From an uncultured Geobacteraceae bacterium (GTDB lineage Bacteria > Desulfobacterota > Desulfuromonadia > Geobacterales > CAIOGM01), in assembly GCA_903902345.1 (NCBI GenBank), contig CAIUUR010000219.1, positions 1 through 41,293 on the forward strand: a stretch of 41,293 nucleotides of DNA, in the 5' to 3' direction. Numbering within the stretch: position 1 is the first letter of the stretch; every line of letters begins with the position of its first letter. Both the position numbers and the translations under genes were made by a program. Under the pieces are notes generated by a model. That model ran no database searches and had not been told where the DNA came from. It saw nothing but the letters and a program-made list of their open reading frames with translations. Shown here one piece after another: positions 33,624-41,293 of this stretch.

Positions 33624-34223
33624 TTACAGGGAGACGGGTAAGTTGGGCCACAAGTCACTGCTGAGGGGATACTTTTTCAGAATTTTGACGACACTGCTGT
33701 CCGGCGCCGCAAAAATCGCCTCGTAGATAAATTCTTCGGCCAACTCATCCATTTCAAAGGCAAGCCGCTCTTTTTTTGTACTGAATTGAGCGTTGATCCC
33801 GTCGGTATTACCCCGAGCATCGACCCGGATCCATTTACCGATGGTTGCGAGATAGATTGCATTAAAACCATGCAAAACAGGTTCATTGTCGACAGGAGGG
33901 GCGTACCGTAAAACCTGGTAACAGAAACCTGCCGGGATCATGACCGCCCGCAGCAGGGCAGCCAGAAGATGGCTTTTGGCAAAACAGATGCCGGTACCGT
34001 GATGAAGCACTTCGCTTGCCGTGCAGGTCACAACATCATTCCCGGTATCATTCAAGAGAGAAATAGTGTCTCTCACCCATTCATACAAACAACGGGCCTT
34101 GGCGACTTCATCCGATAATGATTGTGTCAGCTCCAGGGCCTTCTGCCGGATCGCCGGACTTAGCCAATCAACAACGGCATCTGATGCCAAATATTCGTTT
34201 AAATCGTCAGATTCAGGGTACAT
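33624..34223 (-). CDS. Transglutaminase-like cysteine protease superfamily protein
   Basis: 199 residues, no signal peptide. The transglutaminase core is apparent: ARCLYEWVRDTISL, C80 in GTGICFAKSHLLAALLRA, H118 in LHGFNAIYL and D135 in WIRVDARGN, giving a Cys-His-Asp triad. Bacterial relatives are mostly proteases or amidases rather than cross-linkers. GAGGAGCGT precedes the ATG. It lies 148 bp upstream of the exosortase gene in the same direction, with a short spacer, so it may or may not be in that operon. A cytoplasmic location is expected. Confidence 0.85.
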   Translation of the reverse strand: MYPESDDLNEYLASDAVVDWLSPAIRQKALELTQSLSDEVAKARCLYEWVRDTISLLNDTGNDVVTCTASEVLHHGTGICFAKSHLLAALLRAVMIPAGFCYQVLRYAPPVDNEPVLHGFNAIYLATIGKWIRVDARGNTDGINAQFSTKKERLAFEMDELAEEFIYEAIFAAPDSSVVKILKKYPLSSDLWPNLPVSL

Positions 34224-34710
34224 ACGCTCCTCATTCGAATGCTATCAGTGGTTATTCAGTGGCCGGTAAAACCGATTCGACACACCGGCGCCACCGCTTG
34301 TCCGTGTCATTCCTGACGACTATCGACTCAGCAAAATTAAAGTAGTCATATTATACACACAAACATCCCGGATAACTACACTTTTCCATTGGATACACCG
34401 TACAGACCTCCTGTTTGCACGGCAATTATCCTAAAAACGGCATTTGAACCACTGAGGCACGGAGACACGGAGGAAATCACTGAGAAAATCTGATTCATGG
34501 TTTTAACCCAAAAGGTTTTACCACTATAGAGTTCATATCAGTGCAACAATCCGAAACGGCTCAAGATTATTCTCAGTGTCTCCGTGTCTCGGTGGTGGAC
34601 TGCTTTTTTTAGGATTATGGATAAGTCTCGGTAACGTACCCAGGCACTCACGAAAAATCACTCAACTGAAATAGAGGTAGAGGTCAGCTTTGTGAAAGAC
34701 AGTCGCAAGA
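34224..34710. other. Gene-free interval holding an inverted-repeat element
   Basis: No coding frame with a ribosome site was found. The main structure is the inverted-repeat element at 34425-34618. The rest is A/T-richer unique sequence. Confidence 0.6.
34425..34618. repeat. Inverted-repeat element built from ACACGGAG units
   Basis: Left end ATTATCCTAAAAA (34425-34437) is matched by the complement TTTTTAGGATTAT at the right end (to 34618). Inside, GAGGCACGGAGACACGGAGG at 34455 and onward pairs with CTCAGTGTCTCCGTGTCTCG near 34580-34592. The arms contain tandem eight- or nine-base units (ACACGGAG). About 194 bp, noncoding. No clear target duplication was seen. Confidence 0.75.
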
Positions 34711-35346
34711 TTAAGGCATCACACCGGGGAAGTAGGGCGGTCTCCCCGCCAACCGGGCCTTCTCGTTGGCGTCCAGCTGGGCGGTGCGCATGGCCTGAGA
34801 CGCTTTCAGCAGATCGATGGGGGTGGCGCCGGAGTTGGCCAGTACGGTCTGATACTGCAGAATCGCCAGATCGGCCCCCTGCCTGGCCTTGTCCGCCGCA
34901 AGCAGAGCCGAGGCTTGCGCCGTTTCCGCCGCACTCTCCGCACTCTTTCCGCTTCGCCCGGCTGTTGCCAGGCCGTTGATCTGCGTCCCCAGCGCTGTCA
35001 ACGTCGCGCCCCCCGTAGACTTGGAGGTGAGGGTGACCTGCTGGATCGTGTTGTCGGGATTAACCGTCACCTCCATTGTCCCGTTGGAAAACAGCTGCGA
35101 CCTGAAGTTCAGCGCGAACAACCTGTCCGGATCAGCAATCGTCACCGGAATCGCGCTCAATTCCCGGTACCCCTGATCGCTCTTTTCATAGATCACGGCA
35201 TCGAAGCGCTTGGGAACCCGGAAAGGAAACCCGTTGACATACTCCCCCGGGTCCAGCTTGTTGCCGATTTCCGTCACCACGATCTGCGACGCGCAGCCCG
35301 TCAGCAAGGGAAGAAAGATGAACGACAGATATCCGGGGACGCGCAT
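34711..35346 (-). CDS. Predicted lipoprotein of unknown function (second lipoprotein of the metzincin operon)
   Basis: 211 residues. Signal peptide with lipobox LLTGC at the N-terminus (YLSFIFLPLLTGC), so the mature protein is lipid-anchored. The middle is a beta-rich domain (RVPKRFDAVIYEKSDQGYRE ... MEVTVNPDNTIQQVTLTSKS), followed by an Ala/Gln-rich helical stretch (ESAAETAQASALLAADKARQ) that may form a coiled coil. No known family recognised. AAGGAG lies before the ATG at 35346, which overlaps the stop of the preceding lipoprotein gene (TGATG), so the two are translationally coupled. Confidence 0.78.
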   Translation of the reverse strand: MRVPGYLSFIFLPLLTGCASQIVVTEIGNKLDPGEYVNGFPFRVPKRFDAVIYEKSDQGYRELSAIPVTIADPDRLFALNFRSQLFSNGTMEVTVNPDNTIQQVTLTSKSTGGATLTALGTQINGLATAGRSGKSAESAAETAQASALLAADKARQGADLAILQYQTVLANSGATPIDLLKASQAMRTAQLDANEKARLAGRPPYFPGVMP

Positions 35347-36839
35347 CACATAATCTCCTTCAGGACAAACAGATACCGGTCGGCGTTCTTCCCCGGTCCA
35401 TCGGCCCAACCGGGAACCTTGCTTGCCTCAATATCCACCTGTTCGACCCGTTTGATCGGTGCGCTGCTCTCCGCGGCAGGGGTCAAGACGACAACCGGCT
35501 TTCCCTCCGCCAGCACCTTCGTCCGGCGTGCCTCTATCCGGGCGAGAACCTCGTCCAGTTCCAGACGCACGGCCACATACTCCGCCGCCGCCGGAGCTCC
35601 CCTTCCCTTCGCGCTCCTCAGCCTCACATTCTCGAGAAAATCCTTCAGTACCACTGACCGCTCGTAGAGCTCAACCACCCCCAGGGTTCGGGCACGGGCC
35701 CCGTGCAACGTCCCAAGGTACTGGTCAATTTTTTCCCCACCGGCGGTGGTCATGGCCGGCTGACGCAGGCGGGCAAGTTCGACCCGGGTAATTTCCCGCT
35801 CCAGGAAGAGGAGCTGCCTGGCCATCCAGACCTCATCGCTCATGGTGATGATCGGCCCGAGAATCACGGCCAGGTCGGAGTCGGCTGAGTCCCGCAGAAG
35901 CGCTTCGGCAGCCGTCAGTAACGTCGACTGCCGCAGTGGCTTTTCATTGCCAGGCTCTTTTCGGTACTCCTCCTTGACCACTCCACCCATCTCCAGGAGG
36001 GCGGCAAGGTCCTGATCCTTCACCGTCTTCACCACCTTCTCCAGGAACTCACTGTCGGCGGGATCGGACTGTTCATACGCATATCGCGCTGTTTCCCACT
36101 TCTTCGTACCATCCCCCTTCTTCTCGTCCCGGGAAACCATGGCGGATTGAAGCGTTGCCTGCAGACAGAGCTGTTCCGCGGAGGTACGATAATGAAATTT
36201 TTCGGCGATCTCACCATCGCTCCGGAGCAGGAGCAACCGGCTCGCAAGCTCCCCGCCGACACTCCGCTCTGAAGGTGGAAGCGATCCATCGGGGCCGGGA
36301 ACCGGCGCAATGGGGACGTCACTGGTGACCTTGCACTCCCCCGGGATACTCATTTTCATAATCAGGAGCTGACGGATGTTGCTTCTGTCGAACACCCCGC
36401 GCAGGGCGGTGCTGGTCACATCCTTCGCAAATGATCCCAGCGAGGTTATTGTCGGCCCGATCTGATCGGCGATGGTCGCCGACGTGGTGGCGATGTTCCC
36501 GTTTGGGGCAAGTTTGATCTCGAATCCCCCGTCCGCAAAGGGGCCGGGGTCCACTCTGATGCTGTACATCTGGCCAGGATCGGCCTCATAGGTCACCGCC
36601 AGAGTGTAGGTCGCGTTATTCTCCCCTCCCGCGACAGTTTTGCTTCTCAGCGTAAATTCGGGACGAACCAGCAGGTACGGTATCCCCGTGGGCCGAACCG
36701 GCAGGTCCCTGCCGTCATCATCTTTTTTTAAGCCAAGTCTCATTCCCTCGTAGGTCGAGCAACCCGACAACAGCAACAGCGCCATCGCCGCCAGCGCACT
36801 CCATCTCCAGCTGAATCTCATCCGAGGCAGGTCCATCAT
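35346..36839 (-). CDS. Large predicted lipoprotein of unknown function
   Basis: 497 residues with a lipoprotein signal peptide (ALAAMALLLLSGC, lipobox LSGC). The first half is beta-rich and shares the phrase type F-x-I-K-L-x-P-N-G-N-I with repeating hydrophobic strands; the second half is strongly helical with heptad-like stretches (ARQLLFLEREITRVELARLR; AAAEYVAVRLELDEVLARIE). I recognise no domain. It starts inside the end of the protease gene (four-base overlap) with GAGGAG as ribosome site, and runs into the second lipoprotein. Together with these it forms a tight operon, probably an envelope-associated complex. Confidence 0.8.
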   Translation of the reverse strand: MMDLPRMRFSWRWSALAAMALLLLSGCSTYEGMRLGLKKDDDGRDLPVRPTGIPYLLVRPEFTLRSKTVAGGENNATYTLAVTYEADPGQMYSIRVDPGPFADGGFEIKLAPNGNIATTSATIADQIGPTITSLGSFAKDVTSTALRGVFDRSNIRQLLIMKMSIPGECKVTSDVPIAPVPGPDGSLPPSERSVGGELASRLLLLRSDGEIAEKFHYRTSAEQLCLQATLQSAMVSRDEKKGDGTKKWETARYAYEQSDPADSEFLEKVVKTVKDQDLAALLEMGGVVKEEYRKEPGNEKPLRQSTLLTAAEALLRDSADSDLAVILGPIITMSDEVWMARQLLFLEREITRVELARLRQPAMTTAGGEKIDQYLGTLHGARARTLGVVELYERSVVLKDFLENVRLRSAKGRGAPAAAEYVAVRLELDEVLARIEARRTKVLAEGKPVVVLTPAAESSAPIKRVEQVDIEASKVPGWADGPGKNADRYLFVLKEIM

Positions 36840-37552
36840 CGCTCCTCCTCATTGTCAACCGAGATGGTGACATAACTTGACGACGAGCCGGATTCCTGTC
36901 CCTGCTGCTCAAAATTCGATTTCCAAGGATTGAACCGATTATCGCTGCGGGTATTCAGCGCCACACGTTCGCCGAGGCTGAGTGGATAGCAACTCAAAGG
37001 TTCGGAGGGGGGCGAAAAATAGTCGGGCTTCCCGCTAGCACTCTGCTCCAACGCCTCTGCTGACGCCTTTTCCCAGCAACTGGCGACGTCTTGGAGTCGC
37101 TCTTCCAGCTGGTTCATCGTCGAGTCGTAGGAGCGGAGGCTTCCGTTGTCGGGATGAGGCAGATTCAGCATATGCCCTATCTCGTGGGCGCACGTTTGCA
37201 GAAAGCAGAGCCGGGGAGACGACTGAATCAGCTCGTTTCCCGTATAGACGGCGGCGACACCCCGCCAGTCCGGATCCAACAGTTGCCCCGCGATCTCGGG
37301 ATGGGCAAAGGGGGGGAACCCTCCGATGATGAGATGGCCGACGGTGCCGTCAGTACTCCCGAACTGTCGGACCCAATCGTCATAGTTTTGCAGGGCACTA
37401 CCCATCCGGGGATCCTGGGGAATGGCTTTCCCTTCCACGAAGGTGAGGTCAATGAGCGCAGTTCGGTACAGTGCCCGCACCTCATCAACCGGCACGGCAA
37501 ACTCCGGGAACGTGCCGTCGACATAATGAATCTTGATGGAAACAGATCGCAT
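36836..37552 (-). CDS. Metzincin-like zinc metalloprotease without signal peptide
   Basis: 238 residues from the ATG at 37552. The zinc site H123-E-I-G-H127-M-L-N-L-P-H133 fits HEXXHXXNXXH (Asn in place of the more usual Gly), and a possible Met-turn, STMNQ with Met146, follows 13 residues later. Upstream strands (VGHLIIGGFP, GVAAVYTGNE, RLCFLQTCAHEIGH) fit a reprolysin/matrixin-like fold. No signal peptide or membrane helix is visible, although the two following genes encode lipoproteins. An ATG at 37582 would add 10 residues, but the promoter at 37594-37622 puts transcription start near 37587, leaving almost no leader for it. Function and target unknown. Confidence 0.82.
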   Translation of the reverse strand: MRSVSIKIHYVDGTFPEFAVPVDEVRALYRTALIDLTFVEGKAIPQDPRMGSALQNYDDWVRQFGSTDGTVGHLIIGGFPPFAHPEIAGQLLDPDWRGVAAVYTGNELIQSSPRLCFLQTCAHEIGHMLNLPHPDNGSLRSYDSTMNQLEERLQDVASCWEKASAEALEQSASGKPDYFSPPSEPLSCYPLSLGERVALNTRSDNRFNPWKSNFEQQGQESGSSSSYVTISVDNEEER

Positions 37553-37593
37553 GGCGTCAGCTCGGTGCAGCGATAAGTACATTGTAATTTTTT

Positions 37594-37622
37594 ATTATAA
37601 TACGTTTATATTTTCTCAACAA
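37594..37622 (-). promoter_or_regulatory. Promoter of the metzincin/lipoprotein operon
   Basis: On the minus strand TTGTTG (37617-37622), a 17-bp A/T-rich spacer and a perfect TATAAT (37594-37599). Expected start near 37587, about 35 bp before the ATG at 37552. Confidence 0.6.
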
Positions 37623-37646
37623 TTATGTCAAGGCTAAAAACAAAGC

Positions 37647-37677
37647 AACCCCCGTGGCCGCTTGTGCCCCGGGGGTT
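37647..37677 (-). terminator. Intrinsic terminator after the lytic transglycosylase gene
   Basis: Stem AACCCCCG (37647-37654) and CGGGGGTT (37670-37677) with a 15-base loop. On the minus strand it is followed by GCTTTGTTTTTAG. It lies 49 bp past the stop at 37726 and before the next operon's promoter. Confidence 0.75.
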
Positions 37678-37725
37678 GTTGATTCAGGTTGAACCAAAAA
37701 GTTTGAGACCCCTTTACTGATTCGT

Positions 37726-38571
37726 CTACGCGTTCTGACTCTGATAGTCATTGAAGAACTGCTTGACTTTGACGACATACTGCTGGGTCTCCCTGGGAAG
37801 AGCACCCTTCTTCCGGTCAAGATTACCCGGCCCCCAGTTGTACGCAGCCAAAGCCTTGTCCACATTCCCCCCATACCTGTTGAGCAGGTTCTTGAGGAAA
37901 CGGGTACCCGCCATGATGTTCTGTTCGGGATCGAAGGGGTTCTTGACCCCCATATCGGAACTGGTGGCCGGCATCAGTTGCATGAGCCCCTGGGCCCCCG
38001 CGGGGGAGACCGCCGTGGGGGTAAAGTCGCTCTCGGCATGAATCACCGCTTTTATGAGACCGGGCTCGACACCGTACCGTTTGGATGCCCGTGCAATGTG
38101 CTGGGACAGGGCATCCCCCTTCCGGGAACCGGAGGATACCGGGGGAGCAACCGCCAGAGCGGGGGAGGCAACGACACTATCCGAAGCTACCGTTGAAGAA
38201 AGATCAAGAGGAACTTCGCTCTGAACATCCTGGGAGAGCTGACCGGCAACATCATGCGGAACCCCATTGGCAACGTCAGCATTTTGACCGGCCTGATCAA
38301 AAGAAAAGAGGACGTCGGGCGAGGTGGCGTTGCCCGTGGAGGCTGACTCTCCGGTGACGGACAAGGCCTCACGCATCATCTTCAAACGTGCAATTTCGGC
38401 GCTCTGGGCGGCAACGAGGGGAGTGGTTACGACCTCCCTCCTGAGCGCCGCGGCATCCAGATTACTGTTAAAAGTCGACGCCTTGGTAAAAACATTGGGC
38501 GGTTTGACGCCGTCCTGTTCGGACCACTTGCGAATAACCGATAACACGTTATGTGTCGATGTGGAATTCAT
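37726..38571 (-). CDS. Lytic transglycosylase (SLT domain)
   Basis: 281 residues. The first 150 residues are low-complexity, polar and likely disordered. The C-terminal 125 are an SLT/LysM-type lysozyme fold: [20 protein letters not shown], catalytic E180 in HAESDF, then [35 protein letters not shown] and [14 protein letters not shown], all family hallmarks. These enzymes cut peptidoglycan between MurNAc and GlcNAc. No signal peptide is visible, so export may use another route, for instance flagellar or secretion-system dependent; this is inference. The leader contains GCCGAT preceded by TCGAAACC, faintly like a sigma-28 promoter. Confidence 0.88.
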   Translation of the reverse strand: MNSTSTHNVLSVIRKWSEQDGVKPPNVFTKASTFNSNLDAAALRREVVTTPLVAAQSAEIARLKMMREALSVTGESASTGNATSPDVLFSFDQAGQNADVANGVPHDVAGQLSQDVQSEVPLDLSSTVASDSVVASPALAVAPPVSSGSRKGDALSQHIARASKRYGVEPGLIKAVIHAESDFTPTAVSPAGAQGLMQLMPATSSDMGVKNPFDPEQNIMAGTRFLKNLLNRYGGNVDKALAAYNWGPGNLDRKKGALPRETQQYVVKVKQFFNDYQSQNA

Positions 38572-38834
38572 ACGCCTTCTTCCCCGACGGCATCTTCGGC
38601 TTTGTCAAAAAAATCGGCGAAATCCCTTAAGGTTTCGAAACAGCATGCCGATAACTATCCATGAGATCTAAATATGCAACATTCAGCCCAAAAGTAAAGA
38701 GTAAAAGAAAAATATTTTTACTTCATCCATCAAAAGCAGATTCATCAGCATCAATCCACCTCCCCCCCGACAGCGCTCCTGCACCCTTCGGTTGAGCTCA
38801 CCACCTGCTCCCCGCCTTTACAATCGTCCATCCC

Positions 38835-38862
38835 TTGACGCAGGTCAAGGCGTTAGTATACT
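38835..38862 (+). promoter_or_regulatory. hcp promoter with HcpR/FNR-type operator
   Basis: TTGACGCAGGTCAA (38835-38848) is a perfect TTGAC-N4-GTCAA palindrome of the CRP/FNR superfamily, like the HcpR motif predicted in several anaerobes. Its left half also serves as a -35 box (TTGACG), with a 16-bp spacer and TATACT (38857-38862) as -10. Overlap with the -35 box favours repression, or activation in a tight configuration. The rest of 38572-38934 holds no gene. Confidence 0.75.
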
Positions 38863-38938
38863 TATCCCCGTATGCTCCGTTCAACAGCAAACGCAACGAC
38901 AAGCAACGATATCCACACTACCATAAAGGAGAAAAAAC

Positions 38939-40579
38939 ATGTTTTGTAACCAGTGCGAACAGGCATCAAAGGGAGTAGGCTGCGACATTCAGGGAGTATG
39001 CGGCAAGGATCCCCAGACGGCGGCATTGCAGGACCTGCTGATCTTCGGGCTCAAGGGTTTGGCCATCTACGCCAACGCCGCCCGGCAACTGGGCGCCAAG
39101 GACGATATCCTGGACATCTTCGTGGTGGAATCCCTCTTCACCACCGTCACCAATGTGGACTTCGACCCGGCCAACATCGCCGCCAAGGTCCGCCAATGCC
39201 ACACCAACCAACTGAAGGCAAAGAGCCTCTACGAAGCCGCCTACAGCGCCAAGAACGGCGGCGTAGCCCCGGCCATCGTCAATGACTACCTGGGGTGGGT
39301 TCCGGCCGCCGACCTGGCCGGTCTTGTGAAACAGGGAGAGGAACACGGGATCAACACCCAGCACGCCGATGAGGACGTCCGCTCCACCATTGAGATCCTG
39401 GTCTACGGACTCAAGGGGATGGCGGCCTATATGGATCACGCTCTCATCCTGGGGAAAAGCGACGAGGAGATTCTCGCCTTCTTCCAGAAGGGTTTGGCCG
39501 CCACCACCGACCCGAATCTGGGGCTCATGGATTTCGTCGGCCTCTGCATGGAATGCGGCCGGCTGAACCTGAGGACCATGGAGATTCTCAGCCAGGCTCA
39601 CATCGAGAAGTTCGGCGCCCCCACCCCCACCCCGGTGAACCTGGGAACCCGCGCCGGCAAGGGGATTCTCGTCTCCGGCCACGACCTGAAGATGTTGGAA
39701 GAGCTCCTCAAGCAGACCGAAGGGAAGGGGATCAACATCTACACCCATGGCGAGATGCTCCCGGCTCACGGCTACCCCGGCCTCAAGAAGTACTCCCATC
39801 TTGTGGCCAACTATGGCGGCGCCTGGCAGGACCAAGCCAAGGAGTTCCCGCTCTTCCCCGGCGCCATCATCTTCAACACCAACTGCATCCAGCGCCCCGC
39901 CACCACCTACCTGGACCGGCTCTACTCCTGGGGACTCGTTCAGTGGCCCGGCGTGAAGCATGTGGAAGGGTGGGACTTCAGTGAAGTCATCGCCAAGGCG
40001 CTGGAGTGCCCCGACCTTCCCGAGGCTCCCGGCCAGGAGATCCTCACCGGCTTCGGCCACAACGCGGTCCTGGGGGTTGCCGACAAGGTCATCGCCGGAG
40101 TGAAGGCGGGAGCCATCCGCCACTTCTTCCTCATCGGCGGCTGCGACGGCGCTAAGCCGGGGCGCAACTACTTCACCGAATTCGCCGAGCAGGTTCCCAA
40201 GGATTGTGTCATCCTGACCCTGGCCTGCGGCAAGTACCGCTTCAACAAGCTGGAGTTCGGCGACATCGGCGGCATCCCGCGCCTTCTGGATGTGGGGCAG
40301 TGCAACGACGCCTACTCCGCCATCCAGATCGCCGTGGCCCTGGCCGGCGCCTTCGATTGCGGGGTCAATGACCTCCCCCTCTCCCTCATCATCTCCTGGT
40401 ACGAGCAGAAGGCGGTGGTCATTCTCCTGACGCTCCTCCACCTGGGGATCAAGAACATCAAGATCGGTCCGGCCCTGCCGGCCTTCGTCTCCCCCAACGT
40501 CCTCAACTTCCTGGTGGCGAACTTCAACCTCTCCCCCATCGGCACCGCTGAAGGGGATCTGAAGCAGATCCTGGGGTAG
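38939..40579 (+). CDS. hcp: Hydroxylamine reductase / hybrid cluster protein
   Basis: 546 residues. The N-terminal cysteines C3-X2-C6-X8-C15-X5-C21 bind a [4Fe-4S] cluster as in the Desulfovibrio type. Further blocks ligate the hybrid Fe-S-O cluster: GLCMECGRLNL, ETEKG-like HGEMLPAHGYP, FNTNCIQRP, GGCDGAKPGRNYF, LACGKYRFNK and GGIPRLLDVGQCND. Hcp reduces NO (and hydroxylamine in vitro) and protects against nitrosative stress under anaerobic conditions. A strong site, AAAGGAG, precedes the ATG. The gene is monocistronic: its own promoter with FNR-like operator upstream, a strong terminator downstream. No hcr reductase gene is adjacent. Confidence 0.96.
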   Translation: MFCNQCEQASKGVGCDIQGVCGKDPQTAALQDLLIFGLKGLAIYANAARQLGAKDDILDIFVVESLFTTVTNVDFDPANIAAKVRQCHTNQLKAKSLYEAAYSAKNGGVAPAIVNDYLGWVPAADLAGLVKQGEEHGINTQHADEDVRSTIEILVYGLKGMAAYMDHALILGKSDEEILAFFQKGLAATTDPNLGLMDFVGLCMECGRLNLRTMEILSQAHIEKFGAPTPTPVNLGTRAGKGILVSGHDLKMLEELLKQTEGKGINIYTHGEMLPAHGYPGLKKYSHLVANYGGAWQDQAKEFPLFPGAIIFNTNCIQRPATTYLDRLYSWGLVQWPGVKHVEGWDFSEVIAKALECPDLPEAPGQEILTGFGHNAVLGVADKVIAGVKAGAIRHFFLIGGCDGAKPGRNYFTEFAEQVPKDCVILTLACGKYRFNKLEFGDIGGIPRLLDVGQCNDAYSAIQIAVALAGAFDCGVNDLPLSLIISWYEQKAVVILLTLLHLGIKNIKIGPALPAFVSPNVLNFLVANFNLSPIGTAEGDLKQILG

Positions 40580-40606
40580 TTTTTCAAAAAACAAAACAGC
40601 AGACGC

Positions 40607-40638
40607 AAACGGCGCGGAGAGGATTCTCCGCGCCGTTT
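40607..40638 (+). terminator. Intrinsic terminator of hcp
   Basis: A perfect 14-bp stem, AAACGGCGCGGAGA (40607-40620) with TCTCCGCGCCGTTT (40625-40638), loop GGAT, followed by ATTTTATT. A-rich on the other side too, so it could work in both directions. Confidence 0.92.
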
Positions 40639-41293
40639 ATTTTATTCTAAACACGGCAATTGGACACAAAAAAAACGGATAACATCGGGTAGCGCCATGT
40701 CCGGCTTGAATCTTCGCACATTCGGTACACAAAAAAATTGTCATTCCCGAGGGTGTAATCGGGAATCCAGAGGTTAAAAACCATGGGTCCCCGATGGAAG
40801 ATTTCGGGGACGACAGACTTTTTAAAAGCATTTGGCAGTGTGCTGAATAGTTACCCTGATCCGAAACTTTAAGCCGGACGGTGTACTAGTCCTTCCCCCG
40901 ATCCCATCCTCTGCTAAAGCGGGTAGCCAACGATTTTGGTCACGCCTTCCGGAAAAACCGTAAAAATAACCAATTGCAACCAATCATCGGTTCACTTCGT
41001 TCCTCCCCATCCCCACCCGGCCCTCCTTTTCGGCCAAATCTCTGGAGGTCACACGTCGAATTTTTCGGTCATAAAATCTACCGTGATGAAAAAAACCTGT
41101 TCCTACTGCCAGACACATGGCAGTGGCCTATGTGATTTATAGTTCCGGGAAGAAACTGGATACGAAGCGCCGGCTTTGTGAGAGGCATATCCACCGGATC
41201 GACGCCGGAGTTTGAATACAAGATACCCGGAACTTTAAGCTGAACAGGGTGGCAAAGTGATGGAGGTTGAAAGATCAGTCAGAAAGAGCGGCA
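40639..41293. other. Gene-free right end with scattered repeats
   Basis: No protein gene could be supported. The stretch holds a REP-like palindrome (40740-40775), an imperfect 24-bp direct repeat (40861-40884 and 41227-41250, about 19 identical), and a CCTCCCCATCCCCACC segment near 41001 like the MITE interior. A tiny frame at 41117-41215 has no recognised relative. Confidence 0.5.
40740..40775. repeat. REP-like palindrome GTCATTCCCGA ... TCGGGAATCCAG
   Basis: ATTCCCGA and TCGGGAAT form a stem separated by GGGTGTAA. Flanking GTC and CCAGAGGTT match the widespread 'GTCATTCCCG...CGGGAATCCAG' repeat class. Related to the palindrome at 23689-23720. Confidence 0.6.

Noticed and set aside
36836-37582. 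Upstream ATG at 37582 as start of the metzincin-like protein
   Set aside because: It has no ribosome site and would leave a leader of about five bases from the predicted transcription start; 37552 was preferred, though leaderless translation cannot be excluded.
37726-38700. Sigma-28 (flagellar) promoter for the lytic transglycosylase
   Set aside because: GCCGAT is present, but the -35 part matches poorly, so it was mentioned in the gene entry only and not called.
38966-40594. Minus-strand open frame (542 codons) opposite hcp
   Set aside because: Low-complexity Gly/Val/Asp composition and exact overlap with a well-conserved gene mark it as a shadow.

Overview
The window looks like a chromosomal segment of a Geobacter-like bacterium (Desulfuromonadales/Geobacterales). 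This rests on a gene cluster for multiheme c-type cytochromes, including a 12-heme 'nanowire' type protein, the neighbourhood NtrC-type regulator - recO - glyQ - glyS, an anaerobic hcp gene, and an exosortase/PEP-CTERM system beside exopolysaccharide nucleotide-sugar genes. The assignment is inferred from gene content only.

Layout, left to right. 1-1297: edge-truncated Rpn-family nuclease gene, then degraded fragments (a transposase tail, a PIN-domain toxin remnant, short-unit repeats). 1298-6616 (minus): a hybrid histidine kinase with an NMT1/THI5-like sensor, downstream of two PEP-CTERM proteins. The PEP-CTERM genes have a textbook sigma-54 promoter and, further upstream, four helically phased ATGTTRC direct repeats. 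6617-10035 (minus): FAH-family enzyme, 7TM histidine kinase and OmpR-type regulator in one operon. 10265-13179 (minus): a TIGR01212-type radical SAM protein behind thiS-thiG-thiE, led by a consensus promoter, a TPP riboswitch and an attenuator. 13333-13851 (plus): trmO. 13889-15072: a second Rpn nuclease unit, bracketed by a duplicated 3' end of the next gene. 15094-19151 (minus): five-gene cytochrome operon (heptaheme EF-hand cytochrome, cytochrome b, dodecaheme cytochrome, heme-binding HAMP protein, small membrane protein). 19919-27569 (plus): sigma-54 activator, recO, glyQ, glyS, with an island between recO and glyQ holding a MITE, a glyQ 5' duplicate, a group II intron 3' end, HigBA and VapBC. 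27804-28913: exported cyclophilin. 28920-33475 (minus): exosortase, EpsI, nucleotide-sugar dehydrogenase, epimerase and an Isf-like flavoprotein. 33624-34223: transglutaminase-like protein. 34711-37552 (minus): operon of a metzincin-like protease and two lipoproteins. 37726-38571: lytic transglycosylase. 38939-40579: hcp under an HcpR-like operator.

Three themes connect the genes. First, a PEP-CTERM/exosortase system is present in two parts: substrates at 4885-6284 and the sorting enzyme with EpsI and sugar-nucleotide enzymes at 29539-33475. Second, the cytochrome operon plausibly carries electrons from the quinone pool through a membrane cytochrome b/c pair to a long periplasmic 12-heme protein. 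Third, small mobile units have repeatedly duplicated pieces of neighbouring genes: two MITEs with perfect 8-bp target duplications, two Rpn units, and a group II intron end joined to a glyQ fragment.

The least explained items are the metzincin/lipoprotein operon, the output-less heme/HAMP protein in the cytochrome operon, and the phased repeats upstream of the PEP-CTERM promoter. No tRNA, rRNA or CRISPR array was seen.
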